A stretch of DNA of 51,881 nucleotides from Longivirga sp036510975 (GTDB lineage: Bacteria > Actinomycetota > Actinomycetes > S36-B12 > CAIYMF01), in NCBI GenBank assembly GCA_036510975.1, contig DATCCY010000078.1, positions 1 to 51,881 on the forward strand. The letters run 5' to 3'. Positions within the stretch are counted from its first letter, which is position 1, and the number at the start of each line of letters is the position of its first letter. The position numbers were made by a program, and so were the translations under genes. Shown here one piece after another: positions 34,239-42,918 of the stretch. The notes under the pieces are model-generated. The model saw only the letters and a program-made list of their open reading frames with translations. It did no database searches and was not told the origin of the DNA.

Positions 34239-34354
34239 CGTGTGAATGTGCCCCAGCGCGCGACAGAGGCACGCGAGGTGCCCGTCGTCCACGGCGTCCG
34301 ATAGTTGGATGTCACGCTGAGCGCCTCGAGCGCGCGGTGAGGCACATTCACGCG
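34239..34354. other. Long-range inverted repeat, possible structured leader
   Basis: CGTGTGAATGTGCC at 34239-34252 pairs with GGCACATTCACGCG at 34341-34354 (13 Watson-Crick pairs and one G-U). The 88 bases enclosed also form small stems. The element starts 8 bases after the guaB3 stop and ends 86 bases before the aldehyde dehydrogenase. It may be a terminator-like or regulatory RNA. Confidence 0.45.
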
Positions 34355-34428
34355 GGGGAAACGCAGTTTCGACACGGGGCGTCGCAGAAAGTCGGTAGGG
34401 GTGGCTACCGGCGGGTAACACGCTGCTC

Positions 34429-34434
34429 TACGCT
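34429..34434 (+). promoter_or_regulatory. -10 element of the aldehyde dehydrogenase-GMC operon
   Basis: TACGCT at 34429-34434 ends 6 bases before ATG 34441, predicting a leaderless transcript. No Shine-Dalgarno sequence precedes this ATG. Confidence 0.45.
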
Positions 34435-34440
34435 GCGGCC

Positions 34441-36042
34441 ATGACCGCCATGCCCTCCTCTTCCGTCCAGGTGCCCGTCGGCTCCGGTTCGCCGGCGCAG
34501 GCGATCCCCGAGGGCACCGTGGCGCGGCTGCTCCGGCACGCGGTGGTCTCCCCGTCCGCCCCTCGGTTCGAGTCGGTCTCGCCGTTCACCGGTGGCACGG
34601 CCGCATCCCTGCCGCTCTCGAGCGAGCACGACGTCGAGGCCGCCTTCGCGATGGCTCGCCGCGCGCAGCGGGTCTGGGCCGCCCGCACGGTGCGCGACCG
34701 GGCACGGGTGCTCCTGCGCTTCCACGACCTCGTGCTCGATCGCCAGGCCGAGGGTCTCGACCTCGCCCAGCTCGAGACCGGCAAGGCGCGCCGGGACGCG
34801 TTCGAGGAGCTCGTCGACTGCGCGATCAACGCCCGTCACTACGCCCGCCGCGGACCCCGGCTGCTGGCCTCGAAGGACCACCTCGGAGTCTTCCCGACGC
34901 TGACCGAGACGGTGCAGCACCACCACCCCAAGGGTGTGGTCGGGATCATCGCTCCCTGGAACTACCCGATCACCCTCGCCGTCACCGACGCCCTGCCCGC
35001 GCTGCTCGCAGGCAACGCCGTCGTCCTGCGCCCCGACGTCCAGACCACCGTCACGGCGCTCTGGGCCGTCGACCTGCTGCGCGAGGCCGGTGTGCCCGAG
35101 GGCGTCCTCCCCGTGGTCATCGGTCCCGGGTCCCGGCTCGGCCCGTGGGTGATCGAGCGGGCGGACTTCGTGATGTTCACCGGCTCCACCCCGGTCGGGC
35201 GCGACGTCGCGAAGCGATGCGGCGAGAGGCTCATCGGCTGCTCGCTCGAGCTCGGCGGCAAGAACGCCCTCATCGTGCGCGCCGATGCCGACATCGAGCG
35301 GTCCGCCGAGATCGCCGAGCGCGCCTGCTTCGCCAACTCCGGGCAGCTCTGCATCGGCATCGAGCGGCTCTACGTCCACGAGGACATCGCCGAGGAGTTC
35401 CTCGCCGCCTTCGTGCGCCGCGTCGAGGCGCTCCGACTCAAGCCCGGGGTGGGCTGGGGCGCGGACATGGGGTCGCTGGTGTCGGCGAAGCAGCGCGACT
35501 CCGTCGTGCGCCACATCGAGGATGCGGTCGCGAAGGGCGCCGAGGTCCTCACCGGCGGGCGGGACCGTCCCGACGTCGGACCGTTCTACATCGAGCCCAC
35601 AGTGCTGCGCGGCGTGACTCCGGACATGCTCGCGTGCACCGAGGAGACGTTCGGTCCGGTCACGAGTGTCTATACCTTCGCCAACGACGAGGAGGCCGTC
35701 GCCATGGCCAACGACTCGATATACGGCCTCAACGCCTCGATCCTCACGCGCGACACACGGGCCGGCCGGGCGATGGCCAAGCGCATCCAGGCCGGGACGG
35801 TGAACGTCAACGAGGCCTACGGCGCGACCTGGGGATCCACCGGTGCGCCGATGGGCGGCATGAAGGCAAGCGGCCTCGGCCGTCGGCACGGTGTCGAGGG
35901 ACTCATGAAGTACACGGAGTCGCAGACCGTCTCGGTGCAGCGGCTGGTCGGGCTCGGAGCGCAGTTCGGGCGCTCCGACGAGCAATGGGCAGGGCACCTC
36001 ACCACTGTGGTGCGGGCGATGAAGAAGGCAGGCGTGCGATGA
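34441..36042 (+). CDS. NAD(P)-dependent aldehyde dehydrogenase (GabD2-type SSADH annotation)
   Basis: Oxidises an aldehyde to the acid. The 533-residue product has APWNYP, FTGSTPVGR, the general base in LELGGKN (Glu270) and the nucleophile in SGQLCIG (Cys304). The C-terminal half has EETFGPV. The position of the NADP-binding Lys in the KP motif is Arg (VLRPDVQ), which may influence cofactor choice. Overall it resembles actinobacterial GabD2, annotated as succinic semialdehyde dehydrogenase. Its neighbours, a GMC oxidoreductase and acyl reductases, point as well to longer-chain aldehydes. It overlaps the GMC gene by 4 bases. Confidence 0.88.
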   Translation: MTAMPSSSVQVPVGSGSPAQAIPEGTVARLLRHAVVSPSAPRFESVSPFTGGTAASLPLSSEHDVEAAFAMARRAQRVWAARTVRDRARVLLRFHDLVLDRQAEGLDLAQLETGKARRDAFEELVDCAINARHYARRGPRLLASKDHLGVFPTLTETVQHHHPKGVVGIIAPWNYPITLAVTDALPALLAGNAVVLRPDVQTTVTALWAVDLLREAGVPEGVLPVVIGPGSRLGPWVIERADFVMFTGSTPVGRDVAKRCGERLIGCSLELGGKNALIVRADADIERSAEIAERACFANSGQLCIGIERLYVHEDIAEEFLAAFVRRVEALRLKPGVGWGADMGSLVSAKQRDSVVRHIEDAVAKGAEVLTGGRDRPDVGPFYIEPTVLRGVTPDMLACTEETFGPVTSVYTFANDEEAVAMANDSIYGLNASILTRDTRAGRAMAKRIQAGTVNVNEAYGATWGSTGAPMGGMKASGLGRRHGVEGLMKYTESQTVSVQRLVGLGAQFGRSDEQWAGHLTTVVRAMKKAGVR

Positions 36043-37778
36043 GCGACAAGACGCAGGGCGAGCACTATGACGTCCTCGTGGTCGGGTCCGGCTTCGGCGG
36101 GTCCGTCACCGCGCTCCGCCTCACCGAGAAGGGCTACAAGGTCGGCATCCTCGAGGCCGGTCGCCGCTTCACCGACGACGAGTTCGCGAAGACCTCGTGG
36201 CGGGTGCGCAAGTTCCTCTACGCGCCGCGTCTCGGGCTCTACGGCATCCAGCGGATCCACCTGCTGCCCGACGCCGTGGTCTTGTGCGGCGCCGGAGTCG
36301 GCGGCGGTTCGCTCGTCTACGCGAACACGCTCTACGTCCCGCCGAGGGAGTTCTTCGAGGACCCGCAGTGGGCGGGCATCACCGACTGGGAGGGTGAGCT
36401 GGCGCCGTTCTACGACCAGGCCACCCGCATGCTCGGCGTGACTCAGGTCCCGCACCGCACGCCGCTCGATGACGTCTTCGCCGAGGTCGCCGACGACATG
36501 GGCGTCGGTGACACGTTCAAGCTCACTCCTGTGGGCGTCTTCTTCGGCGAGGGCAAGGGCACGCCCTCGCCCGACCCGTTCTTCGGCGGCGTCGGCCCGG
36601 CGCGCGCGGGGTGCATGGAGTGCGGCGCCTGCATGACCGGCTGTCGCCACAACGCGAAGAACACCTTGCCGAAGAACTACCTCGGCCTCGCCGAGGCCGC
36701 CGGCGCGGTCGTCCACCCCCTCACGACGGTGCGCATCGTGCGCCCACGGGCGCAAGGCGGCTACGCCGTGGAGACGGTGCGCACCGGACCGATGATGCGA
36801 GGCCGGCGCACCTTCACCGCGGACCACGTCGTCATCGCCGCGGGCACGTTCAACTCCCAGCGGCTGTTGCACCGGATGCGCGACGAGGGCTTCCTGCCGC
36901 GCATCTCTCCGCGACTCGGCTACCTCTCGCGGACCAACTCCGAGTCGATCGTCGGGGCGGTCTCGACGCGGAAGGACACCGACTTCACCCGCGGCGTCGC
37001 GATCACGTCGTCGTTCTTCCCCGACAAGCGCACCCACATCGAGCCGGTGCGCTACGGCAAGGGCAGCAACCTCATGAGCCTGCTCGCGACCGTCATGACC
37101 GACGGCGTCGAGGGCGTCCCGCGCTGGAAGGTGTGGGCCAAGCAGATCGCCGCGGACCCGAAGACCGCCGCGCGTTCGCTCGGGGTGCACCGCTGGTCGG
37201 AGAAGGGCGCGATCGCGCTGGTCATGCAGTCGGTCGACAACTCGCTCACCGTGCGCGGAGTGAAGGGGAAGCTCGGCTTCCGCCTCACGTCCAAGCAAGG
37301 CGACGGCGAGCCTAACCCGACCTGGATCCCTGCTGGGAACGAGGCTTCGCGCCGCATCGCAGAGAAGATCGACGGCTTCCCGATGGGCCAGGTCGGCGAT
37401 CTCATCGACGCTCCGATGACCGCCCACTTCGTCGGCGGCGCCTGCATCGGGGCCGACGCCGAGCACGGCGTGATCGACGGCTACCACCGGGTCTTCGGGC
37501 ACGAGGGGCTGCACGTCGTCGACGGTTCGGCCATCTCGGCGAACCTCGGCGTCAACCCGTCGCTCACGATCACCGCGCAGGCGGAGCGCGCCATGTCGCT
37601 GTGGCCGAACAAGGGCGAGACCGACGGCCGGCCGCCGTTGGGGTCGGCCTACGTCCCGGTGCCCGCGGTCGCTCCGGCGAGGCCGGTCGTGCCCGCGGAC
37701 GCTCCCGGGGCACTGCGGCTGCCGGTCGTCGAGATCCGGCAGGGCAGGGCCGCCCGCAAGCAGGTCGCCACCGACTGA
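36039..37778 (+). CDS. ChoD-like GMC oxidoreductase with Cys cluster
   Basis: FAD enzyme oxidising an alcohol or sterol. The 579-residue product has the FAD-binding VLVVGSGFGGSVTALRLTEKG, CGAGVGGGSLVYAN and the C-terminal VVDGSAISANLGVNPSLTITAQAE region with the flavin contacts. Residues 192-202 contain C-x2-C-x2-C-x3-C (GCMECGACMTGC), a pattern suited to an Fe-S cluster, as I recall also present in mycobacterial ChoD. In M. tuberculosis choD lies beside guaB3, so position agrees. ATG 36039 overlaps the dehydrogenase stop. The substrate is uncertain: sterol or long-chain alcohol. Confidence 0.85.
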   Translation: MSDKTQGEHYDVLVVGSGFGGSVTALRLTEKGYKVGILEAGRRFTDDEFAKTSWRVRKFLYAPRLGLYGIQRIHLLPDAVVLCGAGVGGGSLVYANTLYVPPREFFEDPQWAGITDWEGELAPFYDQATRMLGVTQVPHRTPLDDVFAEVADDMGVGDTFKLTPVGVFFGEGKGTPSPDPFFGGVGPARAGCMECGACMTGCRHNAKNTLPKNYLGLAEAAGAVVHPLTTVRIVRPRAQGGYAVETVRTGPMMRGRRTFTADHVVIAAGTFNSQRLLHRMRDEGFLPRISPRLGYLSRTNSESIVGAVSTRKDTDFTRGVAITSSFFPDKRTHIEPVRYGKGSNLMSLLATVMTDGVEGVPRWKVWAKQIAADPKTAARSLGVHRWSEKGAIALVMQSVDNSLTVRGVKGKLGFRLTSKQGDGEPNPTWIPAGNEASRRIAEKIDGFPMGQVGDLIDAPMTAHFVGGACIGADAEHGVIDGYHRVFGHEGLHVVDGSAISANLGVNPSLTITAQAERAMSLWPNKGETDGRPPLGSAYVPVPAVAPARPVVPADAPGALRLPVVEIRQGRAARKQVATD

Positions 37779-37784
37779 CGCGCC

Positions 37785-39848
37785 TCACTCGCTCCCGGTG
37801 CCGACCGCGCCGCGGGCCTCGAGCGCGAGCTCGCGGATCCGCGCGATGGCCTCCGGCGTGTAGGGACCGTTGACGCCGGAGATCACGGCGAGGCGCATCC
37901 CGTGCTTGAGCCCGAGCTTGTAGATCTCCTTGACCTTCCCCCACTCGATGTTGCGACCGACGGTGAAGGTCTCGTAGCGACCCTCGAGCGCGAGCACCAC
38001 GGTCTCGGCGAGGCATGCGTAGGCGACGTTGGCCGGCAGACCGATGTTCTTCATCCGGACCTCGCCCGGCAGCTCGATCTCCCCGGACTCGATGACGAGC
38101 ACGTCGGGGCGCTTGGCGACGTCCTCGGCGGACAGGTCGAGCGGGCGCGCGACGTCGGTGATCACGCAGCCGGGCTTCACGGCCATGATGTCGAGCACCC
38201 GCTTGCCGGCGCCCGACGTCGCGGTGACGATGAGGTCCATCTCGGCTAGGTGGTCGTCGGGCTTGGCGGCGACGCGGATCACGGCGCGCGGGTGCTCTCG
38301 CTCGAGGTCCTTCTTGAGGGCCAGCAGCTTGGCCGTCTCCGGCGAGACGAGCCACAGCTCGTCGGCGGACAGCGCGAGCAGCCGTGAGCAGACCGAGCCG
38401 ATGGCCCCGGTGGCGCCGACGACCATGGCCTTCGCCCTGATCCGGCCGTGCTCGTCGACGTCGCAGATGCCGAGCTGGATCATCGCGTCGTGCGCGGCCC
38501 ACAGCGCGCCCGACGCGCTGTAGCTGTTGCCGGTCGTGATCGGCAGCGGCGCCCGCTTGGCGACGGTCACGCCGGCGTCACCGACGACCTTCGTGAACGC
38601 CCCGAGGCCCATCACCTGCGCACCGAGCTTCTGCGCCATATCGGCGGCCTGCAGGAGCCGGTCGTAGGTGAACTCCGGGCTGTGCGCCATGAGCTCCTTC
38701 GGGGTGCCGCCGACGCTGATCAGCCAGCCCTCGGCCTGCGAACCCGTCGGCGACGTGATGCCCGTGACGTGGCTGTAGACGAACGGCGGCGCGTAGGCCA
38801 GACCCTTCTCCACCATGTCCATGACCGGCTGCGGCGCCAGGCGGTTCAGCGTCGCCAGCGGCTCGACGGTGCTGAAGTACTGCTGGGAGAGCGGGTGGAT
38901 CACGAAGGCGAAGCGGCTCTTGCGCCGGAACCCGTTGGGGTAGAGCACGCGCGGCTCGAGCCCGGCCGACACGATCATGTCGAGCAGGTCGTCGTGGGTG
39001 AGCGCGCCGGTGCCGCCGACGACGGCGATCATCATGGCCTCGAGCACACCGGACGTGACGGTCACGTCGAACGGCTGCGGCACTGCGTCGAGCACCATGT
39101 CGACGTCGTGCTCCGCGAGGTAGGCGAGCCGGTCGTCCGACACGGCTGCCGTGATCACGGTCTTGCCGGTGAGGTTCTCGATGTCGAAGGCGAACAGCTC
39201 GTCGAAGGTGGCGACGACGACGTCGCAGTCCTTCGCGAAGCGGTGCGCCGAACGGACCGACCACCGGGTCCCGGGGGCCTTGATCCGGGACTGGATCCCG
39301 CCGGGGAGACGGCGCACCGGCCAGGTCACGGCCTTGGCGGCGAGCCCGAAGACCGGGTTCGAGTCGACCCGCGCGGGCACGTCCCAGTGCAGCAGCGGAT
39401 CGGCGAACTCGAGGTTCGCGGTGTACTCGCGCAGGACGCGGACCGTCCGTCGGTGGTTGAGGCCGCCCAGGACGAGCGTCCGGGCGTTCGTGAAGTAGCC
39501 GGGCATCTCGCTCTGCACGTGGCGGATCGCCCACTCCTGCAGCACGTCGCGCAGCGTGTGGCCGTCGGTGACCGGGACCGCGGTGGTGGCGCGCTTCACG
39601 CGGCCGACGGCCTCGAGCTCACCGTCGTAGAGGCCGGCGGCCCGCGCCTCGCGGATGCCGGTGACGGCGATGGCGTCGGCCTCGCCGGCCCACTCACGGA
39701 CGGCAGCCTCCGCCGCAGCGACGTCACCGCTCGTGCCGACGCGCACGATGCGGATCCCACGGCCCAGGAACGTGACCTTCTCGTCGTAGTCGCGGTCCGG
39801 GCCGGTGAGGCTCACGTTGACGACGAGCAGTGGCTTCGTCGATGGCAT
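37785..39848 (-). CDS. Large acyl-ACP reductase-like protein
   Basis: 687 residues from ATG 39848 (GAGGAG just upstream). Residues about 350-660 carry the landmarks of cyanobacterial acyl-ACP reductase (AAR). These are LGAFTK, ITTGNS (437-442), the NADPH loop VVGATGAIGS (476-485), YACLAE with Cys612 matching the AAR nucleophile, and GRN followed by a KHG helix. AAR makes fatty aldehydes from acyl-ACP. The first 340 residues have no counterpart in AAR (about 340 residues in all) and look like further alpha/beta domains I cannot name. It follows an acyl-CoA reductase-type SDR by 35 bases and converges with the GMC gene. Confidence 0.62.
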   Translation of the reverse strand: MPSTKPLLVVNVSLTGPDRDYDEKVTFLGRGIRIVRVGTSGDVAAAEAAVREWAGEADAIAVTGIREARAAGLYDGELEAVGRVKRATTAVPVTDGHTLRDVLQEWAIRHVQSEMPGYFTNARTLVLGGLNHRRTVRVLREYTANLEFADPLLHWDVPARVDSNPVFGLAAKAVTWPVRRLPGGIQSRIKAPGTRWSVRSAHRFAKDCDVVVATFDELFAFDIENLTGKTVITAAVSDDRLAYLAEHDVDMVLDAVPQPFDVTVTSGVLEAMMIAVVGGTGALTHDDLLDMIVSAGLEPRVLYPNGFRRKSRFAFVIHPLSQQYFSTVEPLATLNRLAPQPVMDMVEKGLAYAPPFVYSHVTGITSPTGSQAEGWLISVGGTPKELMAHSPEFTYDRLLQAADMAQKLGAQVMGLGAFTKVVGDAGVTVAKRAPLPITTGNSYSASGALWAAHDAMIQLGICDVDEHGRIRAKAMVVGATGAIGSVCSRLLALSADELWLVSPETAKLLALKKDLEREHPRAVIRVAAKPDDHLAEMDLIVTATSGAGKRVLDIMAVKPGCVITDVARPLDLSAEDVAKRPDVLVIESGEIELPGEVRMKNIGLPANVAYACLAETVVLALEGRYETFTVGRNIEWGKVKEIYKLGLKHGMRLAVISGVNGPYTPEAIARIRELALEARGAVGTGSE

Positions 39849-39883
39849 CAGGCTCCTCGATCCGGGTGCGGTACGTCGGACGG

Positions 39884-40981
39884 TCAGACCATCGCCGCGG
39901 ACGAGTGCTCCGGGTGGGCGACCATGTAGTCGAGCAGGGTGTCGGCGTAGCTCGCGAACGGCGGGCACGACAGCCCGGTGCCCTCGAGCGCAGCCACGGT
40001 GTTCGTCGTCGGGTACGTCGTGCGCGACGCGAAGTAGTCGAGCCCCTCGGCGGGGATCCCGAGCAGGCGCTCGAGCCCCGGCACGGAGCCGAGCGTGGCG
40101 CGCGCGAAGCCCAGCGGGAGCCGCGCCCACACGACGCGCTTGCCGAGGTGGCCGGCGAACAGGTCGACCAGCTCGCGGACCGTGGGCGGGTTCGGGTCGG
40201 TGAGGGCGAAGGTGCGGCCGACCGTCCTGTCGAGCACCGAGAGCTCGTCCATCGCCGAGATGACGAAGTCGCGCGGCACGAGCGAGATGACGACGGAGTC
40301 GGCGTCACCCACCGCAGGCACGAGGGCGATCGCCGGCTGACGGCGCAGGAACGCGGCGAGGAAGTAGGGGCCGTCGTACTTCTGCGTCTGCCCGGTCGTC
40401 GAGTCGCCGACGACGATGCCGGGGCGGTAGACGGTGGCGGGGACGCCGTCGGCCACCGCCTTGCGGACGAGGAGCTCGGCCTCGAACTTCGTCGACTCGT
40501 AGTGGTTGAGGAACGTCTGGCCCTCGTCGAGCATCTCCTCGGTGAAGGCGCCGTCGTAGCGGCCGCTGACGTAGCAGGTGCTGACGTACTGCAGCCGGCG
40601 CAGCCGCGACAGGGTGCGGCACAGGTCGAGCACGTGCGCGGTGCCCTCCACGTTGACCCGCCGCGCGATCGCCTCGTCGACGGTGAGGTCGTACACCGCG
40701 GCGAGGTGCCACACCTCGGACACGTCGTCGAGCCAGTCGCGGTCCGGTGCGTGCAGACCGAGGCCGGGGACCGTGATGTCGCCCTCCACGAGCTCGACCC
40801 GGCCACGGACGCTCGCGTGGTCGTTCTCGATCTCGAGGAGGCGCTTGCGGGCCGTCAGGAGGTGCTGGGACTGGACCAGGCAGACCGCGCGGGAGCCCTC
40901 GCGCTTCGCGAGCAGCCGGGGGAGCAGGGCGGAGCCGAGGAACCCGGGGAACCCGGTCATGAGCAGAACGGACACCTGCAT
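39884..40981 (-). CDS. Fatty acyl-CoA/thioester reductase-type SDR
   Basis: 365 residues. An extended short-chain dehydrogenase of the NAD-binding-4 (male-sterility/thioester reductase) type: LLMTGFPGFLGS at the nucleotide loop, VEGDIT, VWHLAAVYD, STCYVSG and the catalytic YESTK (Tyr161, Lys165). The C-terminal 130 residues have the helical substrate domain of fatty acyl-CoA reductases. Such enzymes reduce acyl thioesters to aldehydes or alcohols. First gene of a two-gene operon with the AAR-like protein. The start is ATG 40981. Confidence 0.75.
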   Translation of the reverse strand: MQVSVLLMTGFPGFLGSALLPRLLAKREGSRAVCLVQSQHLLTARKRLLEIENDHASVRGRVELVEGDITVPGLGLHAPDRDWLDDVSEVWHLAAVYDLTVDEAIARRVNVEGTAHVLDLCRTLSRLRRLQYVSTCYVSGRYDGAFTEEMLDEGQTFLNHYESTKFEAELLVRKAVADGVPATVYRPGIVVGDSTTGQTQKYDGPYFLAAFLRRQPAIALVPAVGDADSVVISLVPRDFVISAMDELSVLDRTVGRTFALTDPNPPTVRELVDLFAGHLGKRVVWARLPLGFARATLGSVPGLERLLGIPAEGLDYFASRTTYPTTNTVAALEGTGLSCPPFASYADTLLDYMVAHPEHSSAAMV

Positions 40982-41120
40982 CGCCTTCTCGCGGCCCGGC
41001 CCCGGGACCCGGCCCTCGGGTCGCCGTTCAGCCGTGGCTCACGGGTCCATCGTGGCCGCGTTGCCCGCCGGTGTCGCGCCCCGGGCCTTCTAGAAGGGGG
41101 CCACGGTCCCGCCCTGACCA

Positions 41121-41192
41121 GCTGCTGCCCACCTATCTGTCGCTTCCTGGGCCTCCAGCGGCCTCGGAAGCGACAGATAGGCGGGCAGCAGC
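41121..41192. repeat. Large palindrome, copy 1, after the aminopeptidase-like gene
   Basis: 27-base arms at 41121-41147 and 41166-41192 pair at 26 positions, with an 18-base loop. The core TGCCCACCTATCTGTCG is shared with the copy at 42838-42899. It begins 6 bases after the stop of the minus-strand gene at 41198, so it probably works as a terminator. No T-run. Confidence 0.85.
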
Positions 41193-41197
41193 GGAGG

Positions 41198-42736
41198 TCA
41201 TGAGCCGGGCTTGCAGACGGTGCCCGGGGCGGGCACCGTCCCGTGGATGAGGTAGGCGTCGACGGCCGCGTCGATGCAGGTCGAGCCCCGGCGGTACGCC
41301 GTGTGACCGTCGCCGTCGTAGGTGAGCAGCGTGGCGTTGTCGAGCTCCTTCGCCACCTCGACGCCTCCCGCGTAGGGCGTCGCCGGGTCGTGAGTGGTCG
41401 CCACGACGAGGATCGGGGCCGATCCCTTCGCGTGGAACACCGCCGGGGCGGCGGTGTTCGCGCGCACCGGCGCCCAGTGCCAGCAGGGCAGCGTCCCCCA
41501 CGCCTGACTCTCGCCGAACACCGGAGCCGTCCTGCTCCACGCCGCGCCCAGAGCGGCGACGTGCTGCGGCCCGCCGAGCTGCGGTGTGTCGGTGCAGGTG
41601 ACCGCGTAGTACGCCTCGAGGAAGTTGCCGGAGTAGCTGCCGTCGGCCTGGCGCCCGTACACCGAGTCGATGCTGGCGATCAGGCTTGTCCCGTCGCCGG
41701 CGAACGCCGATGCCAAGGCCGTGCGCAGGTAGGGCCAGCCGTCCGCCGGGGCATAGAGCAGGTAGTAGATCGACGGGGTGGCATTCCCCTCCGTGAGCAA
41801 TCGGTTCGTCCCGGCAGGGAGTGGGTGGGTGTCGAGGTCGCTGAGGAACTTCTGGATCCGGCGCACGCCGCCATCCAGGCTGCCCGTGAGCGGGCAGTCG
41901 GACTGGGTGAGGCAGTCCGCGACGAACCGCCGCAGCGAGGCGTCGTAGGAGTCGCTCTGCATGGCGAGGCCCTGCTCGAGCGTCTGGGATCCGGGGTAGG
42001 CGCCGTCCAGCACCATGCGGCCGACGTGCGACGGGAACAGGTCGGCGTACTGCGCCCCGAGATCGGTGCCGTAGGAGAAGCCGAGGTAGTTCAGCTTCTC
42101 GTCGCCGAGCGCGGCGCGGATCACGTCCATGTCGCGCGCGGCGTCGGCCGTGCCCATGTGCGCAGCGATGTCCGGCGACCGGGCGGCGCACCCTGCTCCG
42201 AGCCCCGCGGAGAGGTCCGTGATCGTGGCCGCCTGCTGCGGCGTGCGCGGCGTCCCGTCCGCGGCGAGGAACGTGTCGAGGTCGGCGTCGGACAGGCAGT
42301 CGACGGGGTCCGACGTACCGACGCCGCGGGGGTCGAAGCCGACGATGTCGTAGGCGACCACGAGGTCGCCTGTCAGCTCCTCGTAGGCGTGGCGCGCCAG
42401 GTCGACGCCGCTCCCACCTGGGCCACCGGGGTTGAGCAGGAGCGAGCCGTGTGCCTGCGTCGACTTCAGCCGCACCATCGACAGCGAGATGGTCTTCCCG
42501 GCGGGTACGGCGTAGTCCAGCGGCACCGTCACCTTCGCGCAGTCGAAGGTGCCGCCGCAGCCCGTCCAGGTGAGCTTCTGGTCGTAGTACGCCGCGAGCG
42601 ACCCGGACGCCGAGGAGTCCGGCGAGCTGCCGGTGGCCACCCTGCCGTTCGGCGTCGACGTCCCCGCCGACGTGCAGCCGGCCAGCAGCGCCAGCGCGAC
42701 CGCGCCGACGAGCAGGGCTGTCGTCCTCACCCGCAT
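41198..42736 (-). CDS. Secreted lipoprotein, tripeptidyl-aminopeptidase-like hydrolase
   Basis: 512 residues from ATG 42736 (MRVRTTALLVG); a start at 42763 would put nine residues before the signal. The signal peptide ends in the lipobox LLAGC, so the mature protein should be lipid-anchored outside. The alpha/beta hydrolase has LLLNPGGPGGSG (oxyanion), GFDPRGVGTSDP, GFSYGTDLGAQYA with the catalytic Ser, ATTHDPATPY with the Asp and GDGHTAY with the His, the SlpD/SlpE-Tap layout. Six or more cysteines suggest disulfides. It likely trims peptides from the N-terminus. Bracketed by the two palindrome copies. Confidence 0.87.
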   Translation of the reverse strand: MRVRTTALLVGAVALALLAGCTSAGTSTPNGRVATGSSPDSSASGSLAAYYDQKLTWTGCGGTFDCAKVTVPLDYAVPAGKTISLSMVRLKSTQAHGSLLLNPGGPGGSGVDLARHAYEELTGDLVVAYDIVGFDPRGVGTSDPVDCLSDADLDTFLAADGTPRTPQQAATITDLSAGLGAGCAARSPDIAAHMGTADAARDMDVIRAALGDEKLNYLGFSYGTDLGAQYADLFPSHVGRMVLDGAYPGSQTLEQGLAMQSDSYDASLRRFVADCLTQSDCPLTGSLDGGVRRIQKFLSDLDTHPLPAGTNRLLTEGNATPSIYYLLYAPADGWPYLRTALASAFAGDGTSLIASIDSVYGRQADGSYSGNFLEAYYAVTCTDTPQLGGPQHVAALGAAWSRTAPVFGESQAWGTLPCWHWAPVRANTAAPAVFHAKGSAPILVVATTHDPATPYAGGVEVAKELDNATLLTYDGDGHTAYRRGSTCIDAAVDAYLIHGTVPAPGTVCKPGS

Positions 42737-42837
42737 GGGGACCCCCGTCCCTGGCCCGGACACCGCGACAGGCCCGCTGCGACCCGATCCCAGAAACGTA
42801 CCGAGCCAGGCAAGCCTGCACCGCCCTCACCCGCTCC

Positions 42838-42899
42838 TGCCCACCTATCTGTCGTTTCCCGCTTGGTGCGAGGGTCGGGAAACGACAGATAGGTGGGCA
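42838..42899. repeat. Large palindrome, copy 2, after the ABC exporter operon
   Basis: Perfect 23-base arms (42838-42860 and 42877-42899) around a 16-base loop, sharing the core TGCCCACCTATCTGTCG and the following TTCC with the copy at 41121-41192. It lies 19 bases after the stop of the minus-strand ABC gene, consistent with a terminator. Confidence 0.85.
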
Positions 42900-42918
42900 C
42901 AAGGATGGGGAGTGGGGC

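Noticed and set aside
41121..42899. CRISPR array or insertion sequence ends
   Set aside because: Only two copies of a palindrome 1.7 kb apart with an ordinary gene between them; no spacers and no transposase.
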